This document shows, piece by piece, positions 36,010 through 47,239 of a stretch of DNA of 64,000 nt. Made by a program: the position numbers and the translations under genes. The stretch comes from Sepiola atlantica. Its lineage: Eukaryota > Mollusca > Cephalopoda > Sepiida > Sepiolidae. Under the pieces are notes generated by a model. It was not told the DNA's origin. It saw only the letters and a list, made by a program, of their open reading frames with translations, and made no database searches. The stretch is taken from positions 52,589,837 to 52,653,836 of the forward strand of contig OY744525.1 of NCBI GenBank assembly GCA_963556195.1, in the 5' to 3' direction. The stretch's first letter is position 1; each line of letters opens with the position of its first letter.

Positions 36010-36212
36010 TTGGTGCTTAACCACAGTTTTATCGCGTTTAGCGAAACAGATGATCTGAACTGCTACTGTGACAGGACGCTAGTCTGTCACCGATTATATT
36101 CCCAGCAATTGATTGGTGCTTAATCACAGTTTTATCATGTTTAACAAAAAGATGATCTGAACTACTACTTTGGCAGGACGCTAGTCTGTCGAAAATTATA
36201 CTCCCAGCAATT
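36010..36212 (-). repeat. Tandem duplication of a ~100-bp unit attached to a 5S SINE
   Basis: Two units (about 36010-36112 and 36113-36212) share ttggtgcttaa(c/t)cacagtt, gatgatctgaact(g/a)ctact and caggacgctagtctgtc. They lie just 3' (minus strand) of the 5S-derived head at 36262-36330 and may be a duplicated SINE body. Confidence 0.75.
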
Positions 36213-36332
36213 CTGGTAGGCATTTATACACTTGGATCGAGTGTTTCCTTACAGCACTTAATATTCTCAAATAGTCACCCATCCAAGTATTGACCAGTCA
36301 TCTAATGAGAACCGGTGTTTCAACATGATTTA
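36213..36332 (-). mobile_element. 5S rRNA-derived SINE, copy 3
   Basis: The minus strand begins ttaaatcatgttgaaacacc and continues ggttctcattagatgactgg, tcaatacttggatgggtgac, matching 5S rRNA including the TACTTGGATGGGTGAC block. The rest of 5S is missing. Confidence 0.75.
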
Positions 36333-36334
36333 AC

Positions 36335-38565
36335 TGTACACCCCTCCACACACACACACACATCTTTAAAATGTTTATTTAATTTTTTTATGAAATATCT
36401 TTGGATTACATTGTTGATTTTTCACATTTTACAAATGTGTATATATTCACCAAAGTTTTTATTTTAAGATTTCTTTTTAGTCGTCAAGGGAGATAACTCT
36501 ATCGATAAACATGTTTTAATATTATGAAACGTAATTGTGCAATTATTATCTTTTAGTTTATTTTTAAATTAATTCTGTTTAAAAAAAAACAACTCATTTC
36601 CATTTATTTTAATTATTAAAATTAGTTTAAAATTATCGTTATTGTAATTATAGGAAATGCAATATTATTTTCAATGTCAGTAATAATTTTAATTTTTTAA
36701 TTATTTTTTTTTTTTATGTCTTCAAATCTGTACTTAAATTTAAGAGAAAGACTGAATTTTATTGGAAATAGTCAAAATATCGGACAATGAACATTTAATG
36801 CCAACGGTTAATTCTTTTCAAAATCATATTTTATTTTTTTACGCAAGCAGGTCCATCTCATTTAGAAGATTGCATACACGCAAACTATCCTCATTTTTTT
36901 CTCTTATTGGAGCCTATTAATACACGTGCAGCAGAATGTATAAGAATGTGAATGGCTACATTTTAAAAAAAATGGGGTCAATTTTGGGGACCCCGTAAAA
37001 GTGAGTATGTCATGGAGTCGGAAAAAGAGAGCAGACAGGAGTGGAAGAAGGGCAGAGGAGTTGTAAAAAAAGCTTTAGTATTAAACTTCCACAAATGCTG
37101 ACACTAAATTTCTGCAGAAACGGAAACCCGAGTAGCAAATCAATACTGACTGCTTTGAAACCAGATGAAAAACGGCAGACACTGTTAGGCAGAGTTTCCA
37201 AAATATGAGTATTTGTTACCGGGACGTTAGGGCTGATCGGGTCTAACATTGTAGAACAGAACTTTATTCAAACGTAATCAAAGTACCGTACAGCGAATAT
37301 TTGAAAAGCAATCAAAACTTAAACGTAGTCCAACCGTTATACAATATTTATGCCCTTTTCAGCAGTAAAACTAAGTGAGAACAAGTGCCCTTTGCTAGCG
37401 GAGGTAAAAAGGTTTTCTTTGCTTCTACTAAGCAATGTTGAGGTCTTTTAGTACTGAACATTGCCACAAAAGAACCTTTGCATTACATTTTTTTTAAATA
37501 TAGTTGACCAGTTTAAATATGTCTTGAATAAATTCGAATAGAATTTAAAGAGGTTAAATACACAGATGCTTTTATGGGATCAAATGTTATCCTGTCTGCA
37601 GATAGCAAAAGCTAGTTGCGACAAACAGTTATTTTAACAATTATTTTAAATGCAAATATAATGAGTGTTTTTATTGTTTGTTTTTCCGTTTTCTTCTCCG
37701 GATCACAAATCAATTTGTTATGGTGCTTGAATCGGCCAAGCATTCAGTTTGATCTGAGAATCAGATTTTCTGAGAAAACTTGCAAGATTTTTTACACTTG
37801 GATGAAACTGTTAGAATCGAGAAAGTCATTCACGGATGAACTGTTTCCAGACTTTTTAAAATGAAAATAATTTTTTTTAAATAAATAAAAAAACAAAAAA
37901 AAAAAAAAAAACTATTATCTGTAAAGAAACTTATCGTAAAAAGGATGACATAAAAACTATTAAAATAGCTTTTTTGACAGAATATTTTTTTATTAATATC
38001 TTTAAGGCAGGCATGAATCCAATTCACCCTGTGGCCTTATTGTTTATCTTTACAGTATCTTGTTACAATCATCGAAAGAGAAGAAAGTTGTTGATTTTAA
38101 TTCCTGAGTAAATCTGTTTTACTTTGCTCAGACTGGAGACGGAAAAATAAAAGTGGCAGACGTCATTTTTATTTTATCTCTGATTTACGTTGATGCCCTG
38201 CGTTTGATTCTGTTAAAGATAAGGAATTTTTTTTTTTCTCTCTTAAGGTTTGTTTGCAAAATCAGCAAGAAAATGAGATTGCCAATTCCTTCAATGTGCT
38301 TTTGTCTCGGTGAAATACAGGGCCGGACTTTTAACTGCCAAGGTACTAAGCTATATAAAATTTAGACCTTTCTCTAAAAGTCAATTAGGGTAAAAAAAAA
38401 AGTATTGTTTTAATTATGCATAATTATTATTTGTTAATTATTATGCAATTAAATTAGTTATAAAATGTTCTTTTTAACTAATTAATTTATTTACTCTATT
38501 TGTCGTATAGAAAATAATTATCTTTAACAATTAGAAAACGATTCAGTACAAATATTTAAAGAAAA
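36335..38565. other. Intergenic, nothing recognised
   Basis: AT-rich sequence with homopolymer runs. A slightly GC-richer patch at 36990-37250 and another at 38140-38360 have no recognisable coding potential. Confidence 0.45.
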
Positions 38566-38569
38566 CTAA

Positions 38570-38950
38570 ATCTTTATATTAATAAAATTGTGTGACCACT
38601 TCTAGTGTCTGTGTTTTGCGCCGCTAGTTACACATTACTATTTTTATTATTAATCATTATTTATTGAAATAAAAAATGCAATAGCATAAAGTACTAAAAA
38701 TAACTTTTTTTTAATCCTATTTAAAAAAAAAATTGAATTACAAAATTAAATCTACCAGAATGCATTTCATTTCATAAACAAGTCAGTAATGTTAATCTTT
38801 TGTTAATAGTTGAAAAAATAATAAATTATTTTGTGACCCTTCAAAATTTAAAAGCATTTAAACTGTCAAAGAGAAAGTAATTTCTGGTTTTAAATTTCTT
38901 AACAAATCTTCGTGTATTAGAGTAGGTACAGCCAATAAGTATCTCCTTTT
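38570..38950 (+). mobile_element. Helitron-like non-autonomous repeat, copy 5 (3' truncated)
   Basis: It begins tctttatattaataaaatt + gtgtgacc and shares tgaaataaaaaatgcaatag and attacaaaattaaatctacc with copies 1 and 4. The TC start agrees with Helitron 5' ends, but the CTAG terminus is absent. Confidence 0.5.
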
Positions 38951-38954
38951 AATT

Positions 38955-41100
38955 AAAACATTTTCTTCCATGATTTTTCATAGCAAAATCATCAATTATT
39001 CCATCACAAAACTAAGAATAAAATAAAAATATATTTTTAATAAATGAGACCCACAAAAGTGTGTGGCACTAAGCTTTAATTGAATCTAATTCTGTTTAAT
39101 ATTTAGGAGGGAAAATTGTGTGAAATTACTTGAGACTTTCAGCTTTGAATTTTCAATGGGGGAGGGGGGTCACATCTGCTGTCTGCAAAATCTATTTAAA
39201 AAAATTGTTTCTTCAGAGGGAGCTGATAGGTCAAAAAATACAAAAGTGCAAAATCAAATTTTTCTCATACTCTGGAACCTCTTTTTGGCACAAAAAATGA
39301 CAAATTGATTTGTTCTATAAAAATCTATTTGAGTTTTACATGGATAACAGGGTAAGCCATGGTTTGAAATGTGAAAACATTTATTTAAGGAAAATATCTT
39401 TAAAAAAATACTCCATTTTGATGAATTCAAATATTGAAAACAAAAAGAAATGATTTTTGAGGGGTATTTCAAGGGAAGAGTGGATTAAATTCTAGCCGGA
39501 ATACTGCCAATACTTATTAAGGGAAGAAGTGTCAGAATGGACGTGTACTATGATGGAGGCTGATATTGTGAGTGTGTGTGTGCGCGCGTCTTTGCCGATA
39601 ATAAAACATTTAGTTCATTGATACAATAATGGCACTGTTTTCCTTTTTGATTTAGGAGGACAAAATACTAGACTTTAGCTTATAAACTTTAATTCCAACA
39701 GAAATTAATTTTCAGTTTAAAGGCTGTAAAATCACTTTTGAATGTCGAAGGCTACAACAGTAAACAATGTTTCTGGACAGTTTTCTTGCAATAATATGGA
39801 TTAAAAATATCTATCATAGTGATTTCTATGGCTGTGGCAAATTTGAAAGTGATTATAAAAGCCTTTAAACTGTCAATTCGAAAAGTAATTTCTGACTAAA
39901 ATTAAAGTTTCTATGTCAGAGTCAAGTATTGTTTTTTTTTTGTTTTGCTTTTAAATCAAAGAAAAATAGTATTTTTCTTGACGTGACAATTGTATAAATG
40001 GACTAAATATTCAATCCTTACTCCACTCAATGAACTTTTTAAAATGCGCTCCACTTTTTGTTCCCCCCCCCCCTACCCCTTATCCGTTACATCGTTGTCG
40101 TCTTCTCCCTCATCATCAACAACATCGTCCTCTCACCCCCACTCTGAATTCTGAGTAATTTTTGCCAGAGAATTGGGAAGTAGTTTAGCGAATGACTTCT
40201 TTGATGGCCATCTTCTTTCTCTCGTCACACAACGTGGGAGAAAGAAGCTGTGAAAATGGAGAAATGAACAAAACCAAAAGAAAACCAACCAAACAAAAAA
40301 TAATAATTCCAAAATGGAGACGAGGATCAAACTCGAAAAGCTTTTGTTATGTTGATTATTTGAAACTTTTTTTTTTTTTTTGACGGATATCAAAAGAAAA
40401 ATCAAAAAACAAAAAACAAATGTATAAGTAAATCTAACAACCAAAATATGAATAAATTATAAAAGAATCAATTTGTGTGTTTTTTTATATTATTTATTTC
40501 TTTTTATCAGTACATATTTTTTTAATATGAGCAAATTTATTTAGTATCAAATAAGAAAATGAATAAATAAGGAAAGTTTTTGGCTTGGAGGAAAAATTGT
40601 TATGTGGCACTAATAAGCCGTTTGTAATGTTCAATGGAGAATCCTTTCGACCCCAACGAGTTGACCTGTCGTCGATAGAAAACAGCTGTGATCTCATTGA
40701 CACATTGTAAGCAGTTGGCTTAATGGGTAGTGATATCTCTCTTTTTATCTTTTCTGTTGCCGTCATAGTCGTAGTGAAGACATAGCAGCAAAAGTTTCTC
40801 ACTTTTTCCGCTTTCCTTTCGTTCTGTAATTAAGTAACAAATAAAATTTTAAAAACAAACAGAATTCTTTCTCAATGACATCATGCACTTTAATGTTTCA
40901 TTCTTTTACAGAATTATGAAAGTTAACATTATGCAAGTTTCTCATTGCCCGCTTCTGGGGAGGGGAAAAGAACCAAGACAGAGCTTCGAAAAGGATGTCC
41001 AAACTCAATCAGCTCACCCGACAAAGAAAAATACTTTTGTTATCTTCTTTGCTCGTCTCACTCCAGACTTCCTGTCCATGACGTCATATCCTAATCATCA
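38955..41100. other. Intergenic, nothing recognised
   Basis: AT-rich with T, C and A runs and small unrecognised ORFs on both strands. No exon pattern I can support. Confidence 0.4.
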
Positions 41101-41103
41101 TCA

Positions 41104-41385
41104 TTAGGGTTTTTGATCATTCCTTGAGGAAGACCCCCCCCCCCTGGTTTCCTTCCACCTTGTTTTATCTCTGGCTAAGCGTGGCCAAGTAGGACCAAGT
41201 TGGCTGTCAAGATCGTCTCTCCACCGGGTTTTTGACTTTCCTCTAGGTCTTTTCCATTGCGTCGAGGTCAATTCTGTTCCTCTATATGTCAACTTGTTGT
41301 CTGTATATCTCGAAAGGTGACCTGCCCATCTGTTTTGCCGTTCTTATGGTGGTGGTGATGTCATTTACTCCAGTTTGCTGTCTGA
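41104..41385 (-). mobile_element. Non-LTR retrotransposon C-terminal fragment
   Basis: The minus strand reads KRPRGKSKTRWRDDLDSQLG and TWPRLARDKTRWKETR, the (G)RP..RW.DD(L/I) and A.DR..WR.. motifs that close many RTE/jockey-type LINE proteins. Upstream MGRSPFEIYRQQVDI is in another frame. Confidence 0.6.
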
Positions 41386-42122
41386 TTTTATATATAAAAG
41401 TCAATGTTGGTTTGTGTGTTAGACATCGATATGTTAACAAGAGTATTCAAATAAGTTTGAATAAGGGTTAATTTTTTAAAGGAATTGACACCATTAAAAT
41501 TTTACTTTAATTCCATCTGGGGTCACTAGAGGTAATTATCAGTTAGGTCCATAAAATAAATGAAATATATTAGAATATAACGAAACGAAATTCATTTTTT
41601 TAAATTGAGTTTCTTCGTTTCATAAAACAAAAATAAAATTAAACTAAGAATATCGCAGTGAAAAATGTATTTTAAAAAAAGGTTTAAACATATAATTATT
41701 TTCATTGGTATTTTTAAGATTTAAAATAATGAAATAAAAACGAAATTATCCAGTATTCATTAAATCCATTTGCCTTTTTAGAGCTGCAGATTTTTTTGGT
41801 TTTTTTTTCAGATAACGACTTTGCATGTGTTCATTTGTTAAGTAATACTTGCACAGAAATTTCTTTTTCAAAAAAAGGCTTTGAACATGTTTATTTGTTA
41901 TTTTAATTACAACTCGATTGTTACTGTTGAAATTAAATTCAAACAACTTGCAGGATTTTTTCTAGATTTATTTCCAAGCATTTCTGTGTGGTTTTATTTT
42001 TTAAAGTAACTTGCAATTATGACAGTAACTCACAACGTTGCCAGTAAGAAATCGACCGTTACTGTTGTTATTCTTTAAACATTATTCTCAACACAAAATT
42101 TTGGACAACGCCAGGGGCTTTG

Positions 42123-42124
<2 letters not shown>
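41386..42124 (+). mobile_element. Possible second Helitron-like repeat
   Basis: It begins tatataaaagtcaatgttgg + tttgtgtg (similar to the 5' zone of copies 3 and 5) and ends tggacaacgccaggggcttt + gctaa at 42125, followed by T of an AT tract. This fits a CTRR|T end inserted into an (AT)n target, but the mini-hairpin is weak. Confidence 0.35.

Positions 42125-42168
<44 letters not shown>
42125..42168. repeat. (AT)n microsatellite
   Basis: About 42 bp of TA between the Helitron-like end and the two-copy repeat. Confidence 0.95.
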
Positions 42169-42169
<1 letters not shown>

Positions 42170-42171
<2 letters not shown>

Positions 42172-42412
42172 GGAAGTTTCTCAACCATTAAAAAAAAACA
42201 AAAAAAACCTTAAGTCCCAAGTCGTTCAATGGAAAATCACTCATGTAAGTCAATTTAGTTTTTACAGTTATTATATTAGTTTGCTTCTAACATTATTTAA
42301 GGGATCATCAGTTGTTTAACATGAAAAACTGTTTCGGGAATTTAAAAACAAGACAGTATTTAATTTCATGGCTTCCCAGCAGAGTTGATCAGACCCTACT
42401 TCCCTTAAAAGG
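42170..42412 (+). repeat. Two-copy dispersed repeat, copy 2
   Basis: Parallel to 25651-25935: ctcggaagtttctcaacc, gggatcatcagttgtttaac, gaaaaactgtttcgggaatt, catggcttcccagcagagtt, gatcagaccctacttccc. Confidence 0.8.
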
Positions 42413-42485
42413 CAAAAACATAAATGTTCCGTATACTAAATCTAAGTTTTGTATAAATGTTTTGCTAACTTATATTAGTTATTAA

Positions 42486-42765
42486 AAAAATATATATATA
42501 TAAAAAAATAAATTTAAAAAAAAAAAAATATATATATAAATAAATTTTAAAAAATATATATATATATATAAATAAATTTTAAAAAAAAATATATATATAT
42601 ATAAATAAATAAATTTTTAAAAATATATATATATATAAATAAATAAATTTTTAAAAATATATATATATAAATAAATTTTAAAAAAATATATATATATATA
42701 TAAATAAATAAATAAATTAAAAAAAAAATATATATATATATTTATATATATATATAAAAAATTAA
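42486..42765. repeat. Complex array of (AT)n and taaataaattttaaaa units
   Basis: Seven or more alternating blocks of tatatatata and aaataaattttaaaa, nearly pure A/T for 280 bp. Confidence 0.95.
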
Positions 42766-43113
42766 AATTCCTCCTTACCTGTGTTGTTCGTTTGTCTAAT
42801 AAAATTTATCCGTTACTTACAAAAATGTTGCTGCATTTTAAAGTGTTTAGACGAATCCATTACACTACTTTTTAGGTGATTAATGTATTTTTAGTTTTAG
42901 TTTTATATTAAAAATATCAACATATCAAAATATTTTTTTTAAAATTTAAAATTATATATATATATATATATACATATATATACTTTTAGTCCTTTTTTTA
43001 TAAATACTAAGATTCCTTGCCCACTCACAGCGTATATAAGCTTAACTGCCGATTTTTTTCTCTTTATTCTTCTTTTTTTAACTCAGAGCGTTTCCAATTG
43101 GCGTTCATAAGCT

Positions 43114-43115
<2 letters not shown>

Positions 43116-43144
<29 letters not shown>
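43116..43144. repeat. (AT)n microsatellite followed by gagaga
   Basis: About 29 bp. Confidence 0.9.
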
Positions 43145-43152
<8 letters not shown>

Positions 43153-43264
43153 AAGGAAGGATGAGAGTAATCCTACTTTGGTCCTGCGCTCTCAGTAGTG
43201 GCTACTACTTCTCATCAACCCATCATGTCAACCCAATATTTCTATGTACTTGCATGACATTTTT

Positions 43265-43325
43265 CTCAAAATTATCATCCTGAAGAAGTCTTATAAATAA
43301 AGACGAAACGTTGATGAATACATGA
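43265..43325 (+). repeat. CTGAAGA-hairpin-GAAA motif copy
   Basis: cctgaagaagtcttataaat + aaagacgaaacgttgatg. GTCTT (43288-43292) pairs with AAGAC (43300-43304) directly before GAAA (43305-43308). Conserved core order resembles a hammerhead ribozyme with one extra A. Confidence 0.5.
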
Positions 43326-43426
43326 AAAAAAACATCTTTTGGTTTTTCCTTTTTCATTTCCCATATATATATATATGTGCGTGTGCATATATTTGGGTAG
43401 CATTTTTTTTTTTTTCTTTAGACATG

Positions 43427-43820
43427 TTTCGTTAACTCGTACAGACGACTTGTATCTGCATATTTTTTGTTGAGCCTTTCTAGATACTTGATTAATGTTA
43501 GAATTTCAAGCTGGAACTGGTAGTTGAGCTACTGAGTACCATGGTACTTTCGGAACAATCTTCAGGGGGTTGTGTATCAAGTAAAGAACATAAACTCTTA
43601 AATGTTCAGTGATACTTTGGGCAGAACCGTTAAGGTTAGTTGTAGTTCTTTGCTTGATAGCCAACTATATAGCCCTGAAGATGGTTCCAGAATGAACCGA
43701 AAGTACTACGGTACCCAACCAGTACGGCAATTTCATTTGCTAGTTTCGAACATTAATCAGGTATCTAAAAAGGATCAACAAAAAAATCAGCAGAACCAAT
43801 TTGTCTGTACGATGTAACAA
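43427..43820. repeat. Long imperfect inverted repeat with inward CTGAAGAT motifs
   Basis: Arms about 43427-43576 and 43671-43820 are reverse complements at low divergence (cgtacaga/tctgtacg outer ends, tagatac.tgattaatgtt mid, gtac(t)ttcgg...atcttcaggg inner). The inner ends carry cctgaagatggttccagaat + gaaccgaaag, where GGTTC pairs with GAACC before GAAA. Confidence 0.85.
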
Positions 43821-44499
43821 AATATACACACACACTCACTACTAACGTTGTTCGATTTCACCCTTTTTTTCTGTCCACTAAAATTCTGTATCTCTGGAGT
43901 ATCACGTTTCTCCCCCCCCCCCCCCCCCCAAAAAAAAAATTAAGATTATTGTCAAAATGAAAAGTCCTTGACCCACTTTACAATGTCAACACTGATCCTG
44001 ACTTCTAGGCGATTCTTTGAACATAAATCATGAGTTTCAAAATTTTAATCCTTTTTCAAAAAACAACAACAAAAGAATGCTGATTCATATGAACAAATTA
44101 TTATTGTACTAGTGTTACGGTGCCGTTTATCATGGGTCTTCTTCCAAATCCTTAGGAAACTGAATTTTACAAAAAAGTCTACTAGCAAACATATTTGTTT
44201 TTCAGGTTCAAAAAATATTTAATGTTTTTTTTTTTTATATTGCATCTGAATAAATATCTTTCTACTGCTTTTCTCTGTAAGCTGTTTCTTATATGTATGA
44301 AAATAAAATAATGAAATAGTAATTGACAATACAAAGCAATTATATAGTGTGACCTACCAAAATGCCACCTATGGCATTGTTAATAAAATCCACTATCTTT
44401 TCTGCAATCTAACCTATATTTCGTACAAATGGTGCCACTAATAAAAAAAATCTGAATTTTCTGTCTTGATAAAGTATCGCTTTCTAATAAAAAAAAAAA

Positions 44500-45480
44500 A
44501 GCAATGACTTGATAAGTGTTATTCAGACTCTGCACCATCGGAAAAAACAGTAAAGACGTGGTATGCTGACTTTTAACACTGTCGTACAGACACAAAAGAT
44601 GCTAAAAGCTCAGATCGACCAAATTTGTCAGTTGTTCTTGAAAACATAAAAAAGTGCAAAACTGGTTTCGACTGATCATAAATTGAAGTTGCATGTTATA
44701 GCAGGGGAGTTGGAAATATCAGAAGGCAGTTTATTCACCATTTTTGGCATGAACATTTGTCAATAAGAAAGCTGTGATCAAAATGGGTGTCACGTTCGAT
44801 CAAAAACAACAATGCGTCGCCGATTCAGAGCATTGTTTGCAACTGTTTCAACGCAACAAAATTTTTTGCGTCGATATGTGACAATGGATGAAACATGGAT
44901 CCACTACTTCATTCCCGAGTCAAATTGGCAGTCAGCTGAATGGATAGCAGCAGGTGAAAGTCGTCCAAAGTGACTAAAGATGCAAATATCAGCAGGAAAG
45001 GTTTTGGCCTCCATATTTTGGGATGCACAAGGTATTTCGTTCATCGATACCCTTGAGTAAGGAAGAACCGTTAATAACGAATATTATATAGCATTATTAA
45101 TGCATTCGAAGGAAGAAATTGCCACAATTGAAGAAGAAAAAAGTGCTCTTTCACCAAGACAATGCACCGTGTCAAAAGTCGATTGTAACAATAGAAAAAC
45201 TGCATGAATTGCACTTTGAATTGCTTCCGCACCATCCTATTCTCTAGATCTGGCCCCAAGTGACGACTGGCTTAAAAAAATAAATCCAGTAAGACCCATG
45301 GAAACCTCAAAAAATGTTCCGAGGAAAGAGATTTGGTTATAATAGAACAAGTGATATCGGAAACTGAGATGTAATTTGAGGCCAAAGACAAAAAGGTATT
45401 GAATTGTTAGAGAAGCGTTGGAATCCGTGTTTCACCCTAGAAGGAGACTATGTTGATGAATAAAGTCGAATTTTGCCTAA
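44500..45480 (+). pseudogene. Mariner (DD34D) transposase, decayed
   Basis: Across frames the + strand shows RRYVTMDETWIHYFIPESNW (first catalytic Asp), AGKVLASIFWDAQGISFID, NNEYYIALL, FHQDNAPCQKSI (second Asp), LHFELLPHHPIL and LDLAPSDDWL (third Asp region), ISETEM and a terminal ...GDYVDE-type block. The order and motifs are those of a mariner transposase of about 345 aa. At least several frameshifts; the N-terminal HTH is almost unreadable. Terminal inverted repeats are not resolved. Confidence 0.85.
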
Positions 45481-45816
45481 AAGTTGTTTTTCTATTAGTT
45501 GGTAGATTAAAATGAGTGATCTTGGACATCTACCCATACTCCACTCGATGTCGGGTGAGATGGATTGTCTAGAGAGACCCTTTTCAGATGTCTGGTCTCT
45601 ATGATTTCCATGCAACAAGGAAGTTCCTCCGCCCTCTTTTATACGTGATGTCACAGTCACACGTGTTCTGGCCGAGTCTTGTTATCTCTCCCTCATAATG
45701 CAACAAATCTATCTTAGAGTGTATGACGATTACTATTAAAAGAAAAATAAATCCAGTAGGACCCATAGAAATTCCACAGTCGTAACCTTTATCTGTTGTA
45801 TATTGCTGCCGTGCTT

Positions 45817-46080
45817 ATGGAGGTCTATCTGCAAAACCTTTGTAGGAGTTTGTGACTTATTTCCATTCTATGGACATCCGGTGCAAACTCGGACCCCCAC
45901 AATATTATTGTACCATCTTTGTTCAAACTGAAACATGCTTATCTAAATACTCTGATTAATGTAGTTTCAGAATATATCTAGTTATGGTGATCTATCTCCA
46001 AAAAACACTTGTAGGAGTTGATGACATATTTTCATTCTATGCACGAATGCAGACCCTACAATATTATTGTATCACCTTTG
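45817..46080. repeat. Diverged tandem duplication (~170-bp period)
   Basis: gaggtctatctgcaaaacct / gtgatctatctccaaaaaac, gtaggagtt(t/g)(g)tgac(a)t, and (c/t)acaatattattgta(c/t)ca recur in the same order in two units. Confidence 0.7.
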
Positions 46081-46082
46081 GA

Positions 46083-46112
46083 CGGGACAGATACTACACT
46101 TTGAAGTGTTTA
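46083..46112 (-). mobile_element. U2 snRNA-like core
   Basis: The minus strand reads cacttcaaagtgtagtatct + gtcccgtcc, carrying the U2 GTGTAGTATCTGT core directly after the tandem duplication. Confidence 0.45.
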
Positions 46113-46114
46113 TT

Positions 46115-47235
46115 TGCTATAAGGTACAAAATTACAATGAAACAAATTAGGCACTAGACCCTTTAATCCTCGCCCGAAGGTCAAGAAAGTGCATTTTGAT
46201 TTGAGTTTCACATTCAACACAACAGCGACATCAGATAAAATTGAAAAAATTACTTCTTTTTTTGCACTGCATCTTCAGTGATCCTATCTTAAGAAAAAAG
46301 GTGGAGGCTGATAATGTACGTATGAATATGAATATATGCCTTAGGAGATTATTATATAAATGAAAAATTCTCATTGTTTCAGAATAAAATAAAAAATCTT
46401 TGAGAAATGTGACATAGTTTTGGTTGCAGACACACTAAAAATTATTATGATAAAATAATTGACATTTTGAATGTAGAATTTTATGATTCTTGAAGGTCAT
46501 GTCAATTTGAGGGTCAGCCACACCAACCAAAAACTCCCTCGGCCATTTGCTAGGGGGGAAGAGGAGGCCAATCTGTGCAGCACAAGTTCAGACCCGACAA
46601 ACTGTGGTGGTTGTGGGGAAGGGGGTCGGATAAGATTTTATAAGTTTGGTCTTTTCCATAAATGTGAATCTCTGGATCATTTTAAATTTCTGGCATTTTA
46701 TACAAAATTTTTGTTCTATTTTTGAGTAATTTCTTGACATTTATTTATTTATTTTTTACTTTTGATTTTAGGCAACCTCCTCCTCCTCCTCCTCCTCCTC
46801 TCTCCCTCACGCACATGATAGAAAATGTCATATTTGTCATGTATTTTTTTTTGTGCTTTCCCCAGAGTTTGACCTGATTTAGTATGTCTGTTTTATGGTA
46901 TATAAATCCTTTTTTTTTAATTTAATGTCGAAACAATATCTATTGTATACAATGTTTTGAACACAAGTTGTTATTTTACTGGTAGCGAGTGGAGGGGGGA
47001 AGAAGCTTCATACCTTTCCCAACTCGCAAAGTTTAATTCTTATGAGCAGAAATTACCAAAAACGACGAGGTAGAATTTTAATTCAGAATAACCAATCACA
47101 TAGTCCAAGATGGTATCCAGTAGCTTAATCTCGCACACCCCATCTGACTTCTCATTCAGCTTGAAACATTAAATAAAACATCAGAAAATATTGATCAATT
47201 AATTTTTCTCTCATTGAGTTCATCATCATCGTTAT
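46115..47235. other. Intergenic, nothing recognised
   Basis: AT-rich sequence with a (CTC)n run at 46774-46800 and a GC-richer unrecognised patch at 46480-46640. Confidence 0.45.
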
Positions 47236-47239
47236 CATC

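Noticed and set aside
44340..45500. Exact mariner terminal inverted repeats
   Set aside because: gtgacctaccaaaa near 44350 and ttggtagattaaaa near 45500 look vaguely complementary, but the match is too weak to set element borders.
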